A stretch of DNA of 64,000 nt from Branchiostoma floridae. Taxonomy: Eukaryota > Chordata > Leptocardii > Amphioxiformes > Branchiostomatidae. Of the stretch, positions 33,407 to 44,353 are shown piece by piece. Below the pieces are notes generated by a model. The model was not told where the DNA came from, searched no databases, and saw only the letters and a program-made list of their open reading frames with translations. The translations under genes and the position numbers were made by a program. The stretch's first letter is position 1. Each line of letters begins with the position of its first letter. The DNA lies in assembly GCF_000003815.2 (NCBI RefSeq), contig NC_049984.1, forward strand, positions 21,639,825 through 21,703,824. The letters run 5' to 3'.

Positions 33407-33556
33407 CCCAGTATGGAACTGCAAAGTTTCCTTTGGTTTGGAGGCTACATGGAAGACATCAAGGAGAAAGTTTTCAAGATCAATCAGGGATTTTCCAGTC
33501 GCTTCCCTGAGATAGTTAAGTTTGCACCTCCTCCTGTACTTATGTACTTATTTTGA
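33407..33556 (+). CDS. CbxX/CfxQ-type AAA+ ATPase fragment
   Basis: After GCTCCCAG the reading is FGGYMEDIKEKVFKINQGFS, then SRFPEIVKF. CbxX/CfxQ-type AAA+ domains have 'AGYxxxMxxxLxxNxGLxSRFPxxIxF' at this place, with the Arg of SRFP as the Arg finger. The Walker A and B parts are not visible in this window, and the frame ends shortly after, so this is one exon of a decayed or split gene. Such AAA+ domains occur in ankyrin/NFX1-like host proteins and in large invertebrate families. Confidence 0.5.
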   Translation, partial: PSMELQSFLWFGGYMEDIKEKVFKINQGFSSRFPEIVKFAPPPVLMYLF

Positions 33557-33605
33557 CTCCTCCTGTACTTATTTACTTATATAAATACGTCATCCTACAG
33601 AAACC

Positions 33606-34182
33606 TGTTCAGAGTTGTTAGTTATTCAGCAGAGACTACGTGACATAGGAGAAGATAAACTCCGTATATCCAACATGGCTGAACATTGCATAGATGAAGC
33701 ATGGAGATGTTTGGAGGTCCATGTCCAACTTCTTGAAACCATCCTGTCCGGTCCAAGCATGGATGCAGAGACAATGTAAAAACTCAAACATAGTCGCCGA
33801 CTGGGACGGCAGGGACGTGGAAACCGAGAGCTGGAGACTGGACAACGGCGCAATGAGCTCCATGCTCGTTATACAACAACGATCGTGAACATTTGACACA
33901 AAGGTCACAGTTCAAGCATTCAAGAAGGGAAAGACTAGACAGACTCTGCGACCTTTCCCAGGAAGAAGTCAGTTCAGGCTGTCAGGACGGTGTTACCGGA
34001 AAATCTGTCTTTCAAAAGATCGCCTCGGAAGAGAGAAGATCAAAACATGCTGGGATGTCTCTGGTCGAAATAGCAGCGGCTGTCCACCATGGAGGCCAAA
34101 ATGGATGTATTGCCCGCGGTAGAGGCGAAACTCGACAAGTTGTGCGCCATGGTGAAGAAGCCTAGGGATCGGACTTAAGGTA
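33606..34182 (+). pseudogene. Helical exon pieces after the AAA+ fragment
   Basis: A frame after a TACAG acceptor reads SELLVIQQRLRDIGEDKLRI, then HCIDEAWRCLEVHVQLLETI and stops. Pieces in other frames follow, including MEAKMDVLPAVEAKLDKLCA to a stop at 34179. All look helical or coiled. No family is recognised. They may be C-terminal exons of the same gene as 33407-33556. Confidence 0.3.
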
Positions 34183-34894
34183 ACTCGCGCGGTGGACAAT
34201 GACAGCGTTCTTCTTCGATTGGGCAAGTGAATGTATATGTACTGAGATTTTATGTTGCAGGAGGACACTTACATTCTATGTTTGCTGGGCTTTTTGGCAA
34301 CTATTCCGCTGACCAATCAAAATTCACTATGTTGACCTCTCTTTTCACAAGTGACTAGGATCTTACATTCTCCAACGTGGATTCAACCCCTACACTGCTT
34401 TGTTCTAGGGTGCCACAGGTTCCACATTTTCCCGTCTTATCAGCCCATCAAAAATAAAAAAAACATCTCTTCCAAGCCCTCTGTTGATTAAATTGCCACT
34501 TTCTCAGCCATACAACATCCAATTTTCTTCAAAGAAAATTTTGCTTCTTTCAGTTTCAGTGAGCTCTTTCTGATAAACTAAACCCAGCAAAAGTGTTTAT
34601 GGATATTTTTCTTTTCCATCTTTGTCAACATCTTGTTTTTTCATTGAAAATGTTTTAAAAATATCTGTGTTGCAAATAAAAGGCATGGAAATGTTTGGGG
34701 CTAGTTTGTTCGAGCCAGTTGATATTGATTTTTTTCCTTTGATATACATATATGATGCAATGCATTGACTTGAAAGATACTGTTTGTTGTGTAAGTTAGG
34801 AATGAAAATATTAGGGAATATGTGCCAGGGTAGGTTGTTTCTAGTCCTGGATATTTACTGCTATGTCATTTGTGTCCAATGTACTAGCCACAAA

Positions 34895-35566
34895 GAGAGG
34901 GTCTTTATCCAAAACCAACGAGGACGGAAGATGCTGGAGTCCTTTGTGAACAACGAGGTCACGCCAGATGAAATGGCGGAACTGATCAGGATTGTGCCAC
35001 CTTCGCTTGCCACTGTGATCAAACAGTATCAGCACCTGGAGACGTGTCCGGAAGGACTGAAGTCCCTCCTGGGAACATTGTCAAAAAACTCTCCTGTTTG
35101 TGGACTTCTCCATCCGTCAGAAGAACTGCATGATTTTGTTCAGAAAGTCGCAGATGGAGCAGCCATCAGTGACTCTGTCTGTGACATGGAGTTTCTACAG
35201 AAACAGATTCCAGTCCTCTTTGACCTTGTGAGGAATGGAGACAGTAGTTGTGTGGCGGAAGAGCTACGACCCCTCCTGTTAGCTCTCCTGGATGTGGCAG
35301 AAAAACCTTTTAATCAAAAAACACGGGTTCCTGATGTATGTGCTGGATAGAGAGGAGTGAATCCCGACCTGATCTCCTTCTTCCCGGCCCTTGGACATGT
35401 CAGGAGCAGAGGGAAATATACGGCTGACAGGGGGCGTAATGGTGCAAAGGGATGCAGCAATTGCAAGTCACAAGCTTCTTTGTCACAATTGGATCTGACA
35501 GTTTGTACCTACAATAGCCATAGGCTTGCTGAGAGATATTTCTGCAATAGTTGGACTATTTCCTGA
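34895..35566 (+). pseudogene. Multi-copy transposon-like gene exon, helical
   Basis: The reading GRKMLESFVNNEVTPDEMAE, LIRIVPPSLATVIKQYQHLE, EFLQKQIPVLFDLVRNGDSS and AEELRPLLLALLDVAEKPFN is long and protein-like, ending at 35350. A second frame continues FFPALGHVRSRGKYTADRGR then NGAKGCSNCKS. The 'VRSRGxYxADR...C' style is reminiscent of Cys-cluster transposase genes of the Kyakuja-Dileera-Zisupton type, but I cannot confirm this. A frameshift separates the two parts. Confidence 0.4.
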
Positions 35567-35959
35567 GTAGATTAATTATTTCTGGACTGGGCTGGATATT
35601 TGCACTAGGAACCTTGTTGAATTATACCCTATCCTTGCATTTCCATGTTTTTCTTAGATGTCGGAGTTTTGACTAGGATGTCCATAGAGAGGTGAAGGTG
35701 ATGTTGGTGAGGAGGACTAGTCAGCTGAACCACTTTGTTGGTCTGATGAAGTCAAGTGGTGAGTTCAAATTCAATACTTGATACCTCATTTACACCATCT
35801 TTAAAGGTATGCTCATTTCAAACCAAGGATATGACCTTGAATAGTGCATATACCCGTAACAGCTTACACTGATCACGTTCATCATACTTAAGAGAAACAC
35901 GCCAGTCGGTTCGTGACATGCCAACCAGTGGAAGGAAGGCTTCCTGGCACAGTCTCTGC

Positions 35960-36060
35960 CTCATCATGGGATGCACTACAAAGTCTTTTTGGGAGGACTA
36001 AGCCATGATCGAGTGTGAAGTGTGCCAGTCATAGCATATGGTACTTGTCCATACTTATCC
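35960..36060 (+). pseudogene. Decayed PHD-finger exon
   Basis: One frame gives AMIECEVCQS after a stop, with upstream CTTKSFWED and downstream a shifted MVLVH. PHD fingers have 'C.C...(D)xxMIxCExCxxWYHxxCV'. The C-E-x-C pair and the Met-Ile are kept, but the Trp codon reads TAG and another stop precedes the motif. PHD fingers read histone tails; this one is dead. Confidence 0.45.
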
Positions 36061-36421
36061 ATGTACTATTTTGGTGATGTTGTGTATATTGATAATGCCA
36101 GGATCATCTGACAAACAGGGCTAAGCTGTAACTTCCAGGATAAACTAAGAAAGTAGAATCATATTACAGATTGAACCTGGTGATTCTTCGAATCGTTCAA
36201 AGCTGCACACCTGAAAACTGCAGTGGAGTTGAAAAAAAATTAAGAGATGAACCTGACACTGGTGTGCGTCAAGGCAAGCAAAATGAAACAGCATAACAAT
36301 ATAATTTTCTTGATCTTGGCTGCAATAATTAACATTACAAAGATAGATGTGTAGGAATGTTATAAAATTTTAGAAAATCTACACTAATAATCTAGCACTC
36401 TGTTTTCTTTTCCTTTTTCAG

Positions 36422-37072
36422 TATTCATGGCTCCAGAGGAAATGATCTCTGCAGATAGCAGAGCACTGTTGCAGTCCCCTCCCGTACCCATTGGCCTTGT
36501 TGCTGTAGATAAGGCACATTGTATAGTAGAAATTGAATGGTACATTCCAAATTATCTATTCATACACATTTACTTCTCATCCTACAACAAATGTTTCAGT
36601 CATTGACATAATACACGTGTCTTTCCTTTATATCTGACAAGAGTCAACACATACTATAACCATCTTTTTTGTTAAGAATCTGTAATTAAATGCCACAAAT
36701 CAAATGCAGTGCATAGCTAGTGTGAATATGTCATTTTTAGTCACATTTCAAAATCTGACAATGGTGTGATGGCCACATGTTATCTCGAAGCAGATCCTAC
36801 TGTGGCATACAATAGTATCAAAATTATGCTTGGAGTGCAGCCACCGTAGGATCTTTTGCCACCGTAGGATCTGCTTGGAAATTAACATAGTTGTACAAAT
36901 AAAAGACAAATGAAACAACGTGTTCTCAGGGGACATGACTTCTGGACCTCATTTGGAGAAATCGGAACCCGGCGTGACTCCATGCAAGGTGTGCCCTTCA
37001 TGGCATTAACTGCCACGGCCACACAGAAGGTTCAGAATGACGTTACCTCAAAGCTTGGGGGCGTGTAGCAAA
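36422..37072 (+). pseudogene. RecQ-like helicase, two phase-matched exons
   Basis: Exon 36422-36539 reads FMAPEEMISADSRALLQSPP, then IGLVAVDKAHCIVEIE. Its last two bases plus the first base of the exon at 36930 make a Trp codon, giving W-GHDFWTSFGEIGTRRDS and VPFMALTATATQKVQNDV. These are RecQ motif II (normally DEAHC), the aromatic WGHDFRP loop and motif III (ALTATAT). The Glu of DEAH is Lys here, which in RecQ enzymes is needed for ATP hydrolysis. The reading ends after KLGG at a stop, just before a TTAA-type insertion. Motifs I and IV-VI are not seen. Confidence 0.75.
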
Positions 37073-37090
37073 CCTTCTCGTGGTGCCCCT

Positions 37091-37830
37091 GTTAACCCTA
37101 TTCAGACCGTCATCAATTTGATTTTATTGGCCGGACCCATGAAAAAGGGGTATTCTCAGAAAACTTCAAGTTTTGCTCCAAAAATGTAACAGCAAGTGCA
37201 AATGATATATGGATAATGTTTGTTACGACTTGTGTTGCTAATAGCAACATCAATGACGTCAAAATGACGTCAGTAAATGACGTCATGCACATCTAAAATA
37301 CCGGTTGGCCTCCGCCATATTATATCCACCACCTTGAATTTTAAAAAATACTTTTTTTGCAACAAATAACCACAAAAGGCAATGGAAATAGACTAAATAT
37401 ATTCATTTAGATGGTTTTTGATGAAAAAATACCAGGTATTTACAAATTTTAAGGGATAATTAGCTTGTTATTCTTGATCTGGCCATGCAGTCCGTCATCT
37501 TGGATTTTGGGCTGATGACGTCATCACATTAGCATAATTTATGCATATATAATTATGAAAGATATGCTTAGTAATATAAGATTTTATTTATGTAACAAAA
37601 TTACAGAAATATAGGAAATAAATGTGGAAAATACATTGTAAGAACCAAAAATAGTGATTTTTGGCAAAACTGCCTGTCAACAAACGGTTGCCATGGCAAC
37701 ACGAAAAAATTGAAAATTTATCAGACTTCGTGAAATTGTTGCCAACGATATTTTGGGAAAACTCACCAAATTTGGTGGCTCTAGCGTAAGCCGTTCTGGC
37801 GTTATATGACATCAAAGTTGGCGCAGACCT
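37091..37830. mobile_element. piggyBac-type MITE relic (one end)
   Basis: The block begins TTAACCCTATTCAGACCG, similar in plan to the TTAACCCTC start of the MITE at 60273. It shares with it TGACGTCA palindromes, GCATAATTTATGC-type words and the palindrome TTGCCATGGCAAC. No matching right end with TTAA was found. It interrupts the RecQ-like exon region. Confidence 0.5.
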
Positions 37831-38305
37831 CTGCAAGGCTTGAGAAGTGGACCCATTGACAAAATTGAGTGTGGTACACAGGCAAAGACCAAGAAGGTGG
37901 GTATTTTTTCCAACTAGATCATACTATCTAGCTTGCCATCTGTGTTGTTGTGTTTTAGTTTGACAGCATAGGACAGAGTCACCAGCAATAACTGGTACTA
38001 TTGCCATGTGATCTATCTAAGTTTATTTTACTAACATTTTTATTATCTGTCAGTAAGATGTTGCGAGGTCTGCTGCCAATATTGTGAGGAGAGAACATCC
38101 AAAAATTCAATAAGTTTAGTGATTCAGAAGCACTGGGCAGAATTGCTGTTTCAATTGACGACATATAACTATACATAGGCAACTTGCTACAGTTGCATGC
38201 AAAATTATTCACCCCCTTCACATTTTGGATAATTTTCCTCTCTGAGGAGTATACTCATTATGCAAATTTGACAAGATATGAAAAGGAGCGTTATAAAATA
38301 ACGCA
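37831..38305. other. Non-coding, weak exon scrap
   Basis: A short frame (SGPIDKIECGTQAKTKK) runs up to a GTGGGT at 37898 that could be a donor. No family is recognised. The rest is AT-rich. Confidence 0.25.
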
Positions 38306-38311
38306 GACAAG

Positions 38312-38445
38312 ATGAAGCCCTTGTCACGAGTCACCGCGAATGTGAGGGAACGCAATCGGGTCAAAAGATTGAATGAGGACTTTGCCAGATTACAACACTT
38401 GCTGTATCCCACAAGCAGGGGGAGAATGTGGGAAGCTTCGATCAT
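38312..38445 (+). pseudogene. bHLH basic region and helix 1, truncated
   Basis: The frame starts MKPLSRVTANVRERNRVKRL and continues NEDFARLQHLLYPTSRGRMW. This has the bHLH basic region (R..NxRERxRV), which contacts E-boxes, and helix 1 (LNxxFxxLxxLL). After the loop (TSRGR) the frame diverges and no helix 2 follows. It could be a gene fragment, a pseudogene, or a first exon with helix 2 further away. A CACGTG E-box lies just downstream at 38469-38474. The subfamily cannot be told. Confidence 0.65.
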
Positions 38446-38460
38446 ACCAGGAGGAGCTGG

Positions 38461-38671
38461 GGGGGTATCACGTGAGCCCTCGAGAACCCTCCGGGGACGG
38501 GCTTATCCAATCAGGTGGTTGGTACTTTGTAAATGCTCCGTAAGGCGCGTTATTTGTTACTCTTCAGTTTTGTGTATTTTCTCACAATTGGTCTTGTTTT
38601 GAAAGACCAGAGTTCTACCAAACTGTTACAGAGATATGTCTTCATCGTTGGAGAGAGATTCTTGTGACCAG
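38461..38671 (+). promoter_or_regulatory. Possible promoter and short first exon
   Basis: The segment has TCACGTGA, a CCAATCAG box at about 38507 and GC-rich stretches, then ATG at 38636 opening 12 codons (MSSSLERDSCDQ) to a GTACGT donor at 38672. This resembles a promoter with a short coding first exon. No second exon was linked. Confidence 0.3.
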
Positions 38672-40611
38672 GTACGTGTTAACTTGCCGATTTTCTCGTC
38701 GAAATGTTTGCGACCCTCTGCATGCTTATAGCAGGCCCTTGGAGTTTGCCCATTTTACGTAGTTTTCAGGGGTCTAGTTTTCAATTTTACAGCGTGGTTC
38801 ATTGCAAATTTTTTATCTCAGCGTAAAGTCCGTGTCTTTAACTTCTCAAAACTCAAATTGAACCACATTGAACCACCAATAGTTAAGCCACCAGAAGCGG
38901 TCAAACTCGGCGAGGCAAGCGGAGCCCGCCGTGAAATCCAAGATGGCGGTTACGAAGCAACGTGTTATTGTTTTCATGTACGAAAGTTTCGGGGATTCCT
39001 TCCTTATTGATCGATTCTATGGTAACACAAAAATATCAAAATCCGACTGGAACCAAATTGGGTATCATGGGGATTTTAGGCTTTATCATAATTGTGAATA
39101 AAACCGGCAGAAAATACAAGATTTTACATCGCGGCAAAATGGGGAGGGGGGCTCAAAATTGTACCTATCGTAGTCGCCAGTTTCCTTCCGAGAAAACTTG
39201 TGTGAAAAATTCAGATAGCGTTGTAAACAACAAAGACTATTGCTTCTTGGAATACATTGGCTCTGTTCCAGATGGAATGCAACATTCCATTGCATGACAG
39301 TACATGTACTTGTAAATGGGAGTGGACAACCACATGCATAAATTTTGTGTAGTTACATTATAAGTTACATCAATCCACTTGCATTTATTTGTAAATTTTT
39401 TGTGTGCTTTACCTAACAGAACATGATTCTTCTTCCTGACTTAGTTTGATGTCAACAACCGAGCAGTGCAGTAACTGTAGGGGTCAGAGAGTGGAGGTTT
39501 CAATGCAGACCCTGGGATTGGATTCAGATACTTTCATGACACTAGGAAATGTCTGAGACAAATTCTGCAATGCTGGGTTATAATAGATTTAGCTCCATTT
39601 GTACTTGTGAATGTAAGTTTCATATGTGTCTTAGTGTAAACATGACAGTTCACTGCTGTGTCCCAGATATCTACTAGTAATGTTCCCACTCCTATAGTTT
39701 AGCATTTTACCATTTCCAGTGGTCACGAGTTATAATATGTTGACTCCCAGTATTTCAAATGCAAGTTATACAAATTCATATTCTACAATCTTAGGGTTAG
39801 GCAAAGTCATTCTCTTGTTGAAAAGAATTTCTCCAACTCCAATTTCTTCTTATATTCAAGTTTTTATTATCATTGAATATCACACAAGACAAAAAGTGTT
39901 GTAGCTTATAACATAAGATATGTTGACTATTAGTATTTGAAATACATATTTCTTGCAACTTCATGCGTCCAACACTCGCTGTCAACAAATATAACTAAAC
40001 GTTAAAGATACATGAAATTTTTTCCATCATCTTCTTTCATAGATGTGTTACAATTGGCTCTTTGCACAAAGTTAAAAGGTAAAGCAGGATTCTGCGCAGA
40101 AGCGCAAACTACAATCCACTCTACATGTCATCTTTAGCCGATACTGCACTACAAGCTATATACTCCCATCACAAAACTGCTGTCTATTTCACAATGTGAT
40201 CAAGGCATACAGGAACACATAATGGTGAACTGTTGTAAGAAATGGACTTTTGGCAAACCTGTATCACTCGATGAATGTGAACAATAGACAAAATATACAT
40301 ATGATCTGTATGCAATCTACAGCTACAGTCTTCCTGAAGCTACATTCTGTACAGCCAAAGTCCATTAGAACCTCTACACAACAATCCTTGAAGAAGCGTA
40401 TAATAACCTGACTTGACTATACCAAAGTTCATAGAACACACACATGATCACAACTTACTTCAGGGCAAATCACACAGGTATGTACAATACTGGACAATTG
40501 TTCATTCGTGTACTTAATATCTATGCTTGGAATGAGTATTAGAACCTAAGGGCAACATGTGGACATTAAAGACTATTATACATATTCATTTCCAAGCAAT
40601 GACACCATCTA
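38672..40611. other. Non-coding
   Basis: An AAGATGGCGG word (YY1-like) lies at 38940. The rest is AT-rich with no supported gene or repeat boundary. Confidence 0.35.
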
Positions 40612-40995
40612 CTCAGTTCTGCATAGATACAAGACAACAACATTTAAAATACAGGTAATCTTCAATGCAGAGACTGAGTGCTGTGCAACATTACATCAAA
40701 TGGTACATAATACAGTGGATTAATCCTCCTTCACTGTCAATTCAGTCAACCCGAAAAATCCTAAATTGTTTCAGCAGTCTTTGGTAACATGCACACAACA
40801 TACTTGTCTACAAAAAGTACAATGTAATAAAGGATATACATGTACCACCAAGTATGAAGTAAGCACATGCTTAGATAGGTTTGCTCATGCCCAGCAGGGC
40901 CAAGTAACATACATGTATCTGTTTTATCAGTTATTTCAGAAAGACTTATTCAGTGAATGTATGTGATGAAATAAACTCTTGATGTTCACATCTAT
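40612..40995 (-). repeat. Dispersed repeat, inverted copy of 50982-51323
   Basis: Read on the minus strand, this segment matches 50982-51323 from GTGAACATCAAGAG to TTGTCTTGTATCTATGCA, with about 40 extra bases. Similarity ends sharply on both sides. No coding role is seen. Confidence 0.85.
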
Positions 40996-41559
40996 GTTGA
41001 TTGCTTAAAAAAATAATTCTTTGACAAATACAATGCATGCCATTTACCCTTGTGTAGCAAACATGAGACTTCAACAGCATCTTTGGTGATACTGATAACT
41101 CTGTAGATGAAGCAAGGACTGGTAGAAGTAATGTACATTCTGTGGATCATAAAACAAAAACGGTTTTAAAATGGGCATTCCATGTGTAGCCGGTTTCAAG
41201 GTAAGTTTATATTAATATCAATTCAAATGACAACGTGAACTACTCGAACTGATATCCACAATAGTGACACAATCGCACAAAATTACACAACTGTAGTTAC
41301 GAATTCTTATCGTAATTTCGAATTGTACTGTGAGCACTTTCTATGTTTGTGTGCCGATACAAAATTGAACAACAACCCACAAGTCTATGACCCGGGGACA
41401 TATATCGCCCCCCTCCCCCTTAGCTGCCGAGCGAAAAATTATGCACATTCACCGACACATACTAGTTGCAACGAAAAGAACTACAGTATATCGTTACGCC
41501 CCCCACACATGTGCACCTAACAGTAGTTGCTTGTAGTAGGATTCCCCATATCATCTGCA

Positions 41560-41990
41560 GTATGTCATGTAGCTTCCGACCACTGTTGGTTTGGGAGCGC
41601 GCGGTGGCTCTTTTATTTCCGTCGGGGTACTGCCGTTAACGTTACCCATTGCAAATGAATTACACTGTTAACAAAGTCTACACATACCTTGTGTTTTGTG
41701 GGGACACGAAGATGACCGGAAAATGGCTGCTGGTGGCCTGAAACAGCACTAGAAGAACACGATATCCTCCGGAGGCAGCCATTTTTGGCTTGTTTACGAA
41801 GCTCCGGGGACGTCCGTCCTCTGCAATGGTCACAGTTCGAATGAACCGCTGGGCCTAATTACCCGTTACGCTTTGCGCGGACCCCTCCTGCCCCCCCTGG
41901 ATCATACGTGCTGCCATAGATACTCTGGAAGAGATGTCTGGTCCACACGGACCACAAGCAACATCCGCAGCTTCTATTGCCGAGGAAGTC
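41560..41990. promoter_or_regulatory. CpG-rich, YY1-like motif block
   Basis: Against an AT-rich background this block is CpG-rich and holds AAAATGGCTGC and GCAGCCATTTT in opposite orientation about 50 bp apart (41722 and 41778), plus GCGCGCGG. Such blocks often mark invertebrate gene starts. No linked coding exon is certain. Confidence 0.3.
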
Positions 41991-42204
41991 AATGGTATGT
42001 ACCGTATACATATCGGTCACATTCTGCTTTATCGTTATATCAAAGTCTGTTAACTCTTTACCGCAAGTGTTGGTAGGCGCACTTAATTATCCATATTATG
42101 CGGGGAGGTATTTCAGAGAAAGCTATAGGCACAACCCGCTGAACGTGCATCAGCCCTGCTCGCCCCAATGACAGACCAGACCTAGAGGCTTATCCTGAGA
42201 TGAT

Positions 42205-42582
42205 TTGCACGAGGAAGGTACAGAACACACCATTATGTCCCCACTCGGGTTTTGCACGCCCAACAGAACGGTGGACATGTCATCCCCTCTTGTAGGCCGC
42301 AGCATCTTCCAGCTTCTTAAGGAGGTGCGGAGGTCCGACCCTCCACCTCCGGAGGATCAGCTGGCCCGCTTTGAAGACAAGCATCTTTCGTTCTGCAATG
42401 GCAGTGAGATCTTCGGCAGGACAGGGGCATTCACCGGGGAGGACCCGGAGACCTTGCTGGAGCAAGGGCTGCTATCCAGGCCCGGCTCTCACGAAGGCTG
42501 TGCCCGGACTATCGACAAGAAGATGATGGCCAAGCACAACACAAAGACGGCCTTGATGGTTTTGATTCTAATCTTTCTCTAG
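42205..42582 (+). CDS. Candidate exon upstream of integrase
   Basis: The frame reads LVGRSIFQLLKEVRRSDPPP, PEDQLARFEDKHLSFCNGSE and RTGAFTGEDPETLLEQGLLS to a stop. It looks like real coding sequence of an unknown family, sitting 6 bp before the integrase pseudogene in another frame. It could be the N-terminal part of that gene. Confidence 0.35.
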   Translation: MHEEGTEHTIMSPLGFCTPNRTVDMSSPLVGRSIFQLLKEVRRSDPPPPEDQLARFEDKHLSFCNGSEIFGRTGAFTGEDPETLLEQGLLSRPGSHEGCARTIDKKMMAKHNTKTALMVLILIFL

Positions 42583-42587
42583 CGTGT

Positions 42588-42906
42588 ACCAAAGCCAATG
42601 GAAGATTTCAGTTCAAGGTGCAGTTGACGGCTACAGCAGGAACTGCGTCTACCTTGGAGCATCTGGATATAACACGGGTGCTCAAACCCTGAGGATGTTC
42701 CTCAGAGGTGCTGTATAAAACGGACTCCCGAGCAGGATACGCACGGATAAGGGCTCGGAGAAAAACGAGGTTGAGCGATATATGGTTAGGCTAAGTGGCG
42801 AAGGACACAGCGCTCACAAAAAAGGAACATCCGTCCATAATGGATCGAACATTTTCGGCGTACTATGCGAAACGAGGTCACAGGCGACTTTAAGGAACTT
42901 TTCGAT
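42588..42906 (+). pseudogene. Integrase-core (rve) domain, stop-interrupted
   Basis: The frame reads WKISVQGAVDGYSRNCVYLG, SGYNTGAQTLRMFLRGAV, a TAA, then NGLPSRIRTDKGSEKNEVER and YMVRLSGEGHSAHKKGTSVH. This matches the integrase-core family common in metazoan genomes ('IHGxIDGYSRxxVYL...GLPSRxRxDxGxEN...HNxRIERLW'). The first Asp (VDGYSR) and second Asp (RTDKG) are kept; the Glu block (RIERLW) reads GSNIFGV and is lost. One in-frame stop and the missing Glu make it dead. Confidence 0.8.
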
Positions 42907-43297
42907 TCATTTCATTTAAATTCTTCTATTGATATTTTAGCTCTCCATTTTGCATAATGACACATCATAAATTCTAAGTTTGAGAGACTTTAAGATCATC
43001 TTTTTTAACAAACCAATAAGGACGACCACCAATAAGGAAAACAAGTCCCCAAACCTACTCAGATACATTGGATTCGAAACAAAGCGACATATTCGACATG
43101 TGGATTACACCTCGATTGTCGAACATTACAATGGCCAGCCGATTGATACAACTGGTAAAGCAACTCTGGGCATATATCAGTGTGATCCCTACTCAGGCTG
43201 CCTTTCAATTTTACCTGTGTAAAATGTGTAAAAAAACCAGGAATGTAGTTTATATTGACACACATGGAGTCAGCTATCAACATGGGGGTTTGAAAGG

Positions 43298-43815
43298 TTG
43301 TTTTCCCGAATGAGTTTAATTACTGAGACTTCTTGGCAACATTATTGGGCCATGCAACCTTCAGAGTCAAGCATTCGGGGTCGCCTCCCCAGACGCCGTC
43401 TCCCTGATGCGACAGGTAGAAGAACTCCGGCGGGAAAAACATTGGCTATTAGAACAGAACCATCCAGGGTAGCGGGTACGTTGTGTAGCGAGATAGAGAG
43501 TTTGAGAGGTCGGGCCAACCTCAAACCCACCCATGCCGGGCCCCACCAGTCAGGTGGGCGGAATCCGCGAGGCCAATCGGATAGAAGCAATAACGGGTAC
43601 CGCTCTCCTCCGGCCGGAACGCCCGGTGCGGCTTCACGGCGGACGGTAAGCCTATCTGCTATACATGTAACGAGGAGGGGCACATGATGCCGCAACTGCC
43701 AACAGGTAGACGCACCGCCAGCGGCCGGACACCAGACTAACCCGTTGACTCCGCCCATCTCGGACCGGCTCAATGAACCGCACCCACTAGGTGTTAATTG
43801 TCCTCTGGACAACAT
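43298..43815 (+). pseudogene. Ty3/gypsy-type Gag C-terminus with zinc knuckle
   Basis: A coiled stretch (LMRQVEELRREKHWLLEQ) is followed by an Arg/Gly/Pro-rich basic part and then a CCHC knuckle, PICYTCNEEGHMM with R-N-C in the shifted frame (C-x2-C-x4-H-x4-C). Beyond it the frame reads PLTPPISDRLNEPHPLGVNC. This is the nucleocapsid end of a gypsy-like Gag, which packages RNA. Frameshifts occur within the knuckle, and no Pol follows. Confidence 0.65.
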
Positions 43816-44350
43816 GGAGTTGCATCATTTGTTTTGGCTTTCTGCAGCATATAATTCCTGCAGCATATAATTTCCGCATTACAGCCCGTTACGTCAGAGA
43901 CTGCCTAGCGCCTGAACACAATCGCTGATTCTATTTCTCGCTTGCATGACCCGGCTCACATTCGCCGGTTTAAAAACCTCTTCTCGGCATTTGTATAACT
44001 AGCAATCAATTTGCAAGGCCGTCTCACCGTTATGAATACACGAGAATACACTGCGAAACCAGGCATCACCGGCACTGAGGGATGCCATATGCTACTTTCA
44101 TTCCAGCATGAGCAGTGGCATGAGGAAGGTGCTGGCTGCCTACAAGACATGCACCAGAAAAGTGCTAGAGACAGGTCATCGTACAAAAACCAAGAGTAAC
44201 TAGATAAAGGAAGTGGTTGGATGGAGATGCCGTACACCTTGGGTCCAACTTGCATGCACTAAGAAATGAACTGTTCATGAGTGACAATACATGAAACCTT
44301 GTTGGTCCACAAGGCATCCTACCAGACAATTCCATCACTGAATACCTGTA
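43816..44350. other. Non-coding
   Basis: A short duplication (TGCAGCATATAATT, twice) lies at about 43845-43870. No gene is supported. Confidence 0.3.
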
Positions 44351-44353
44351 CTA

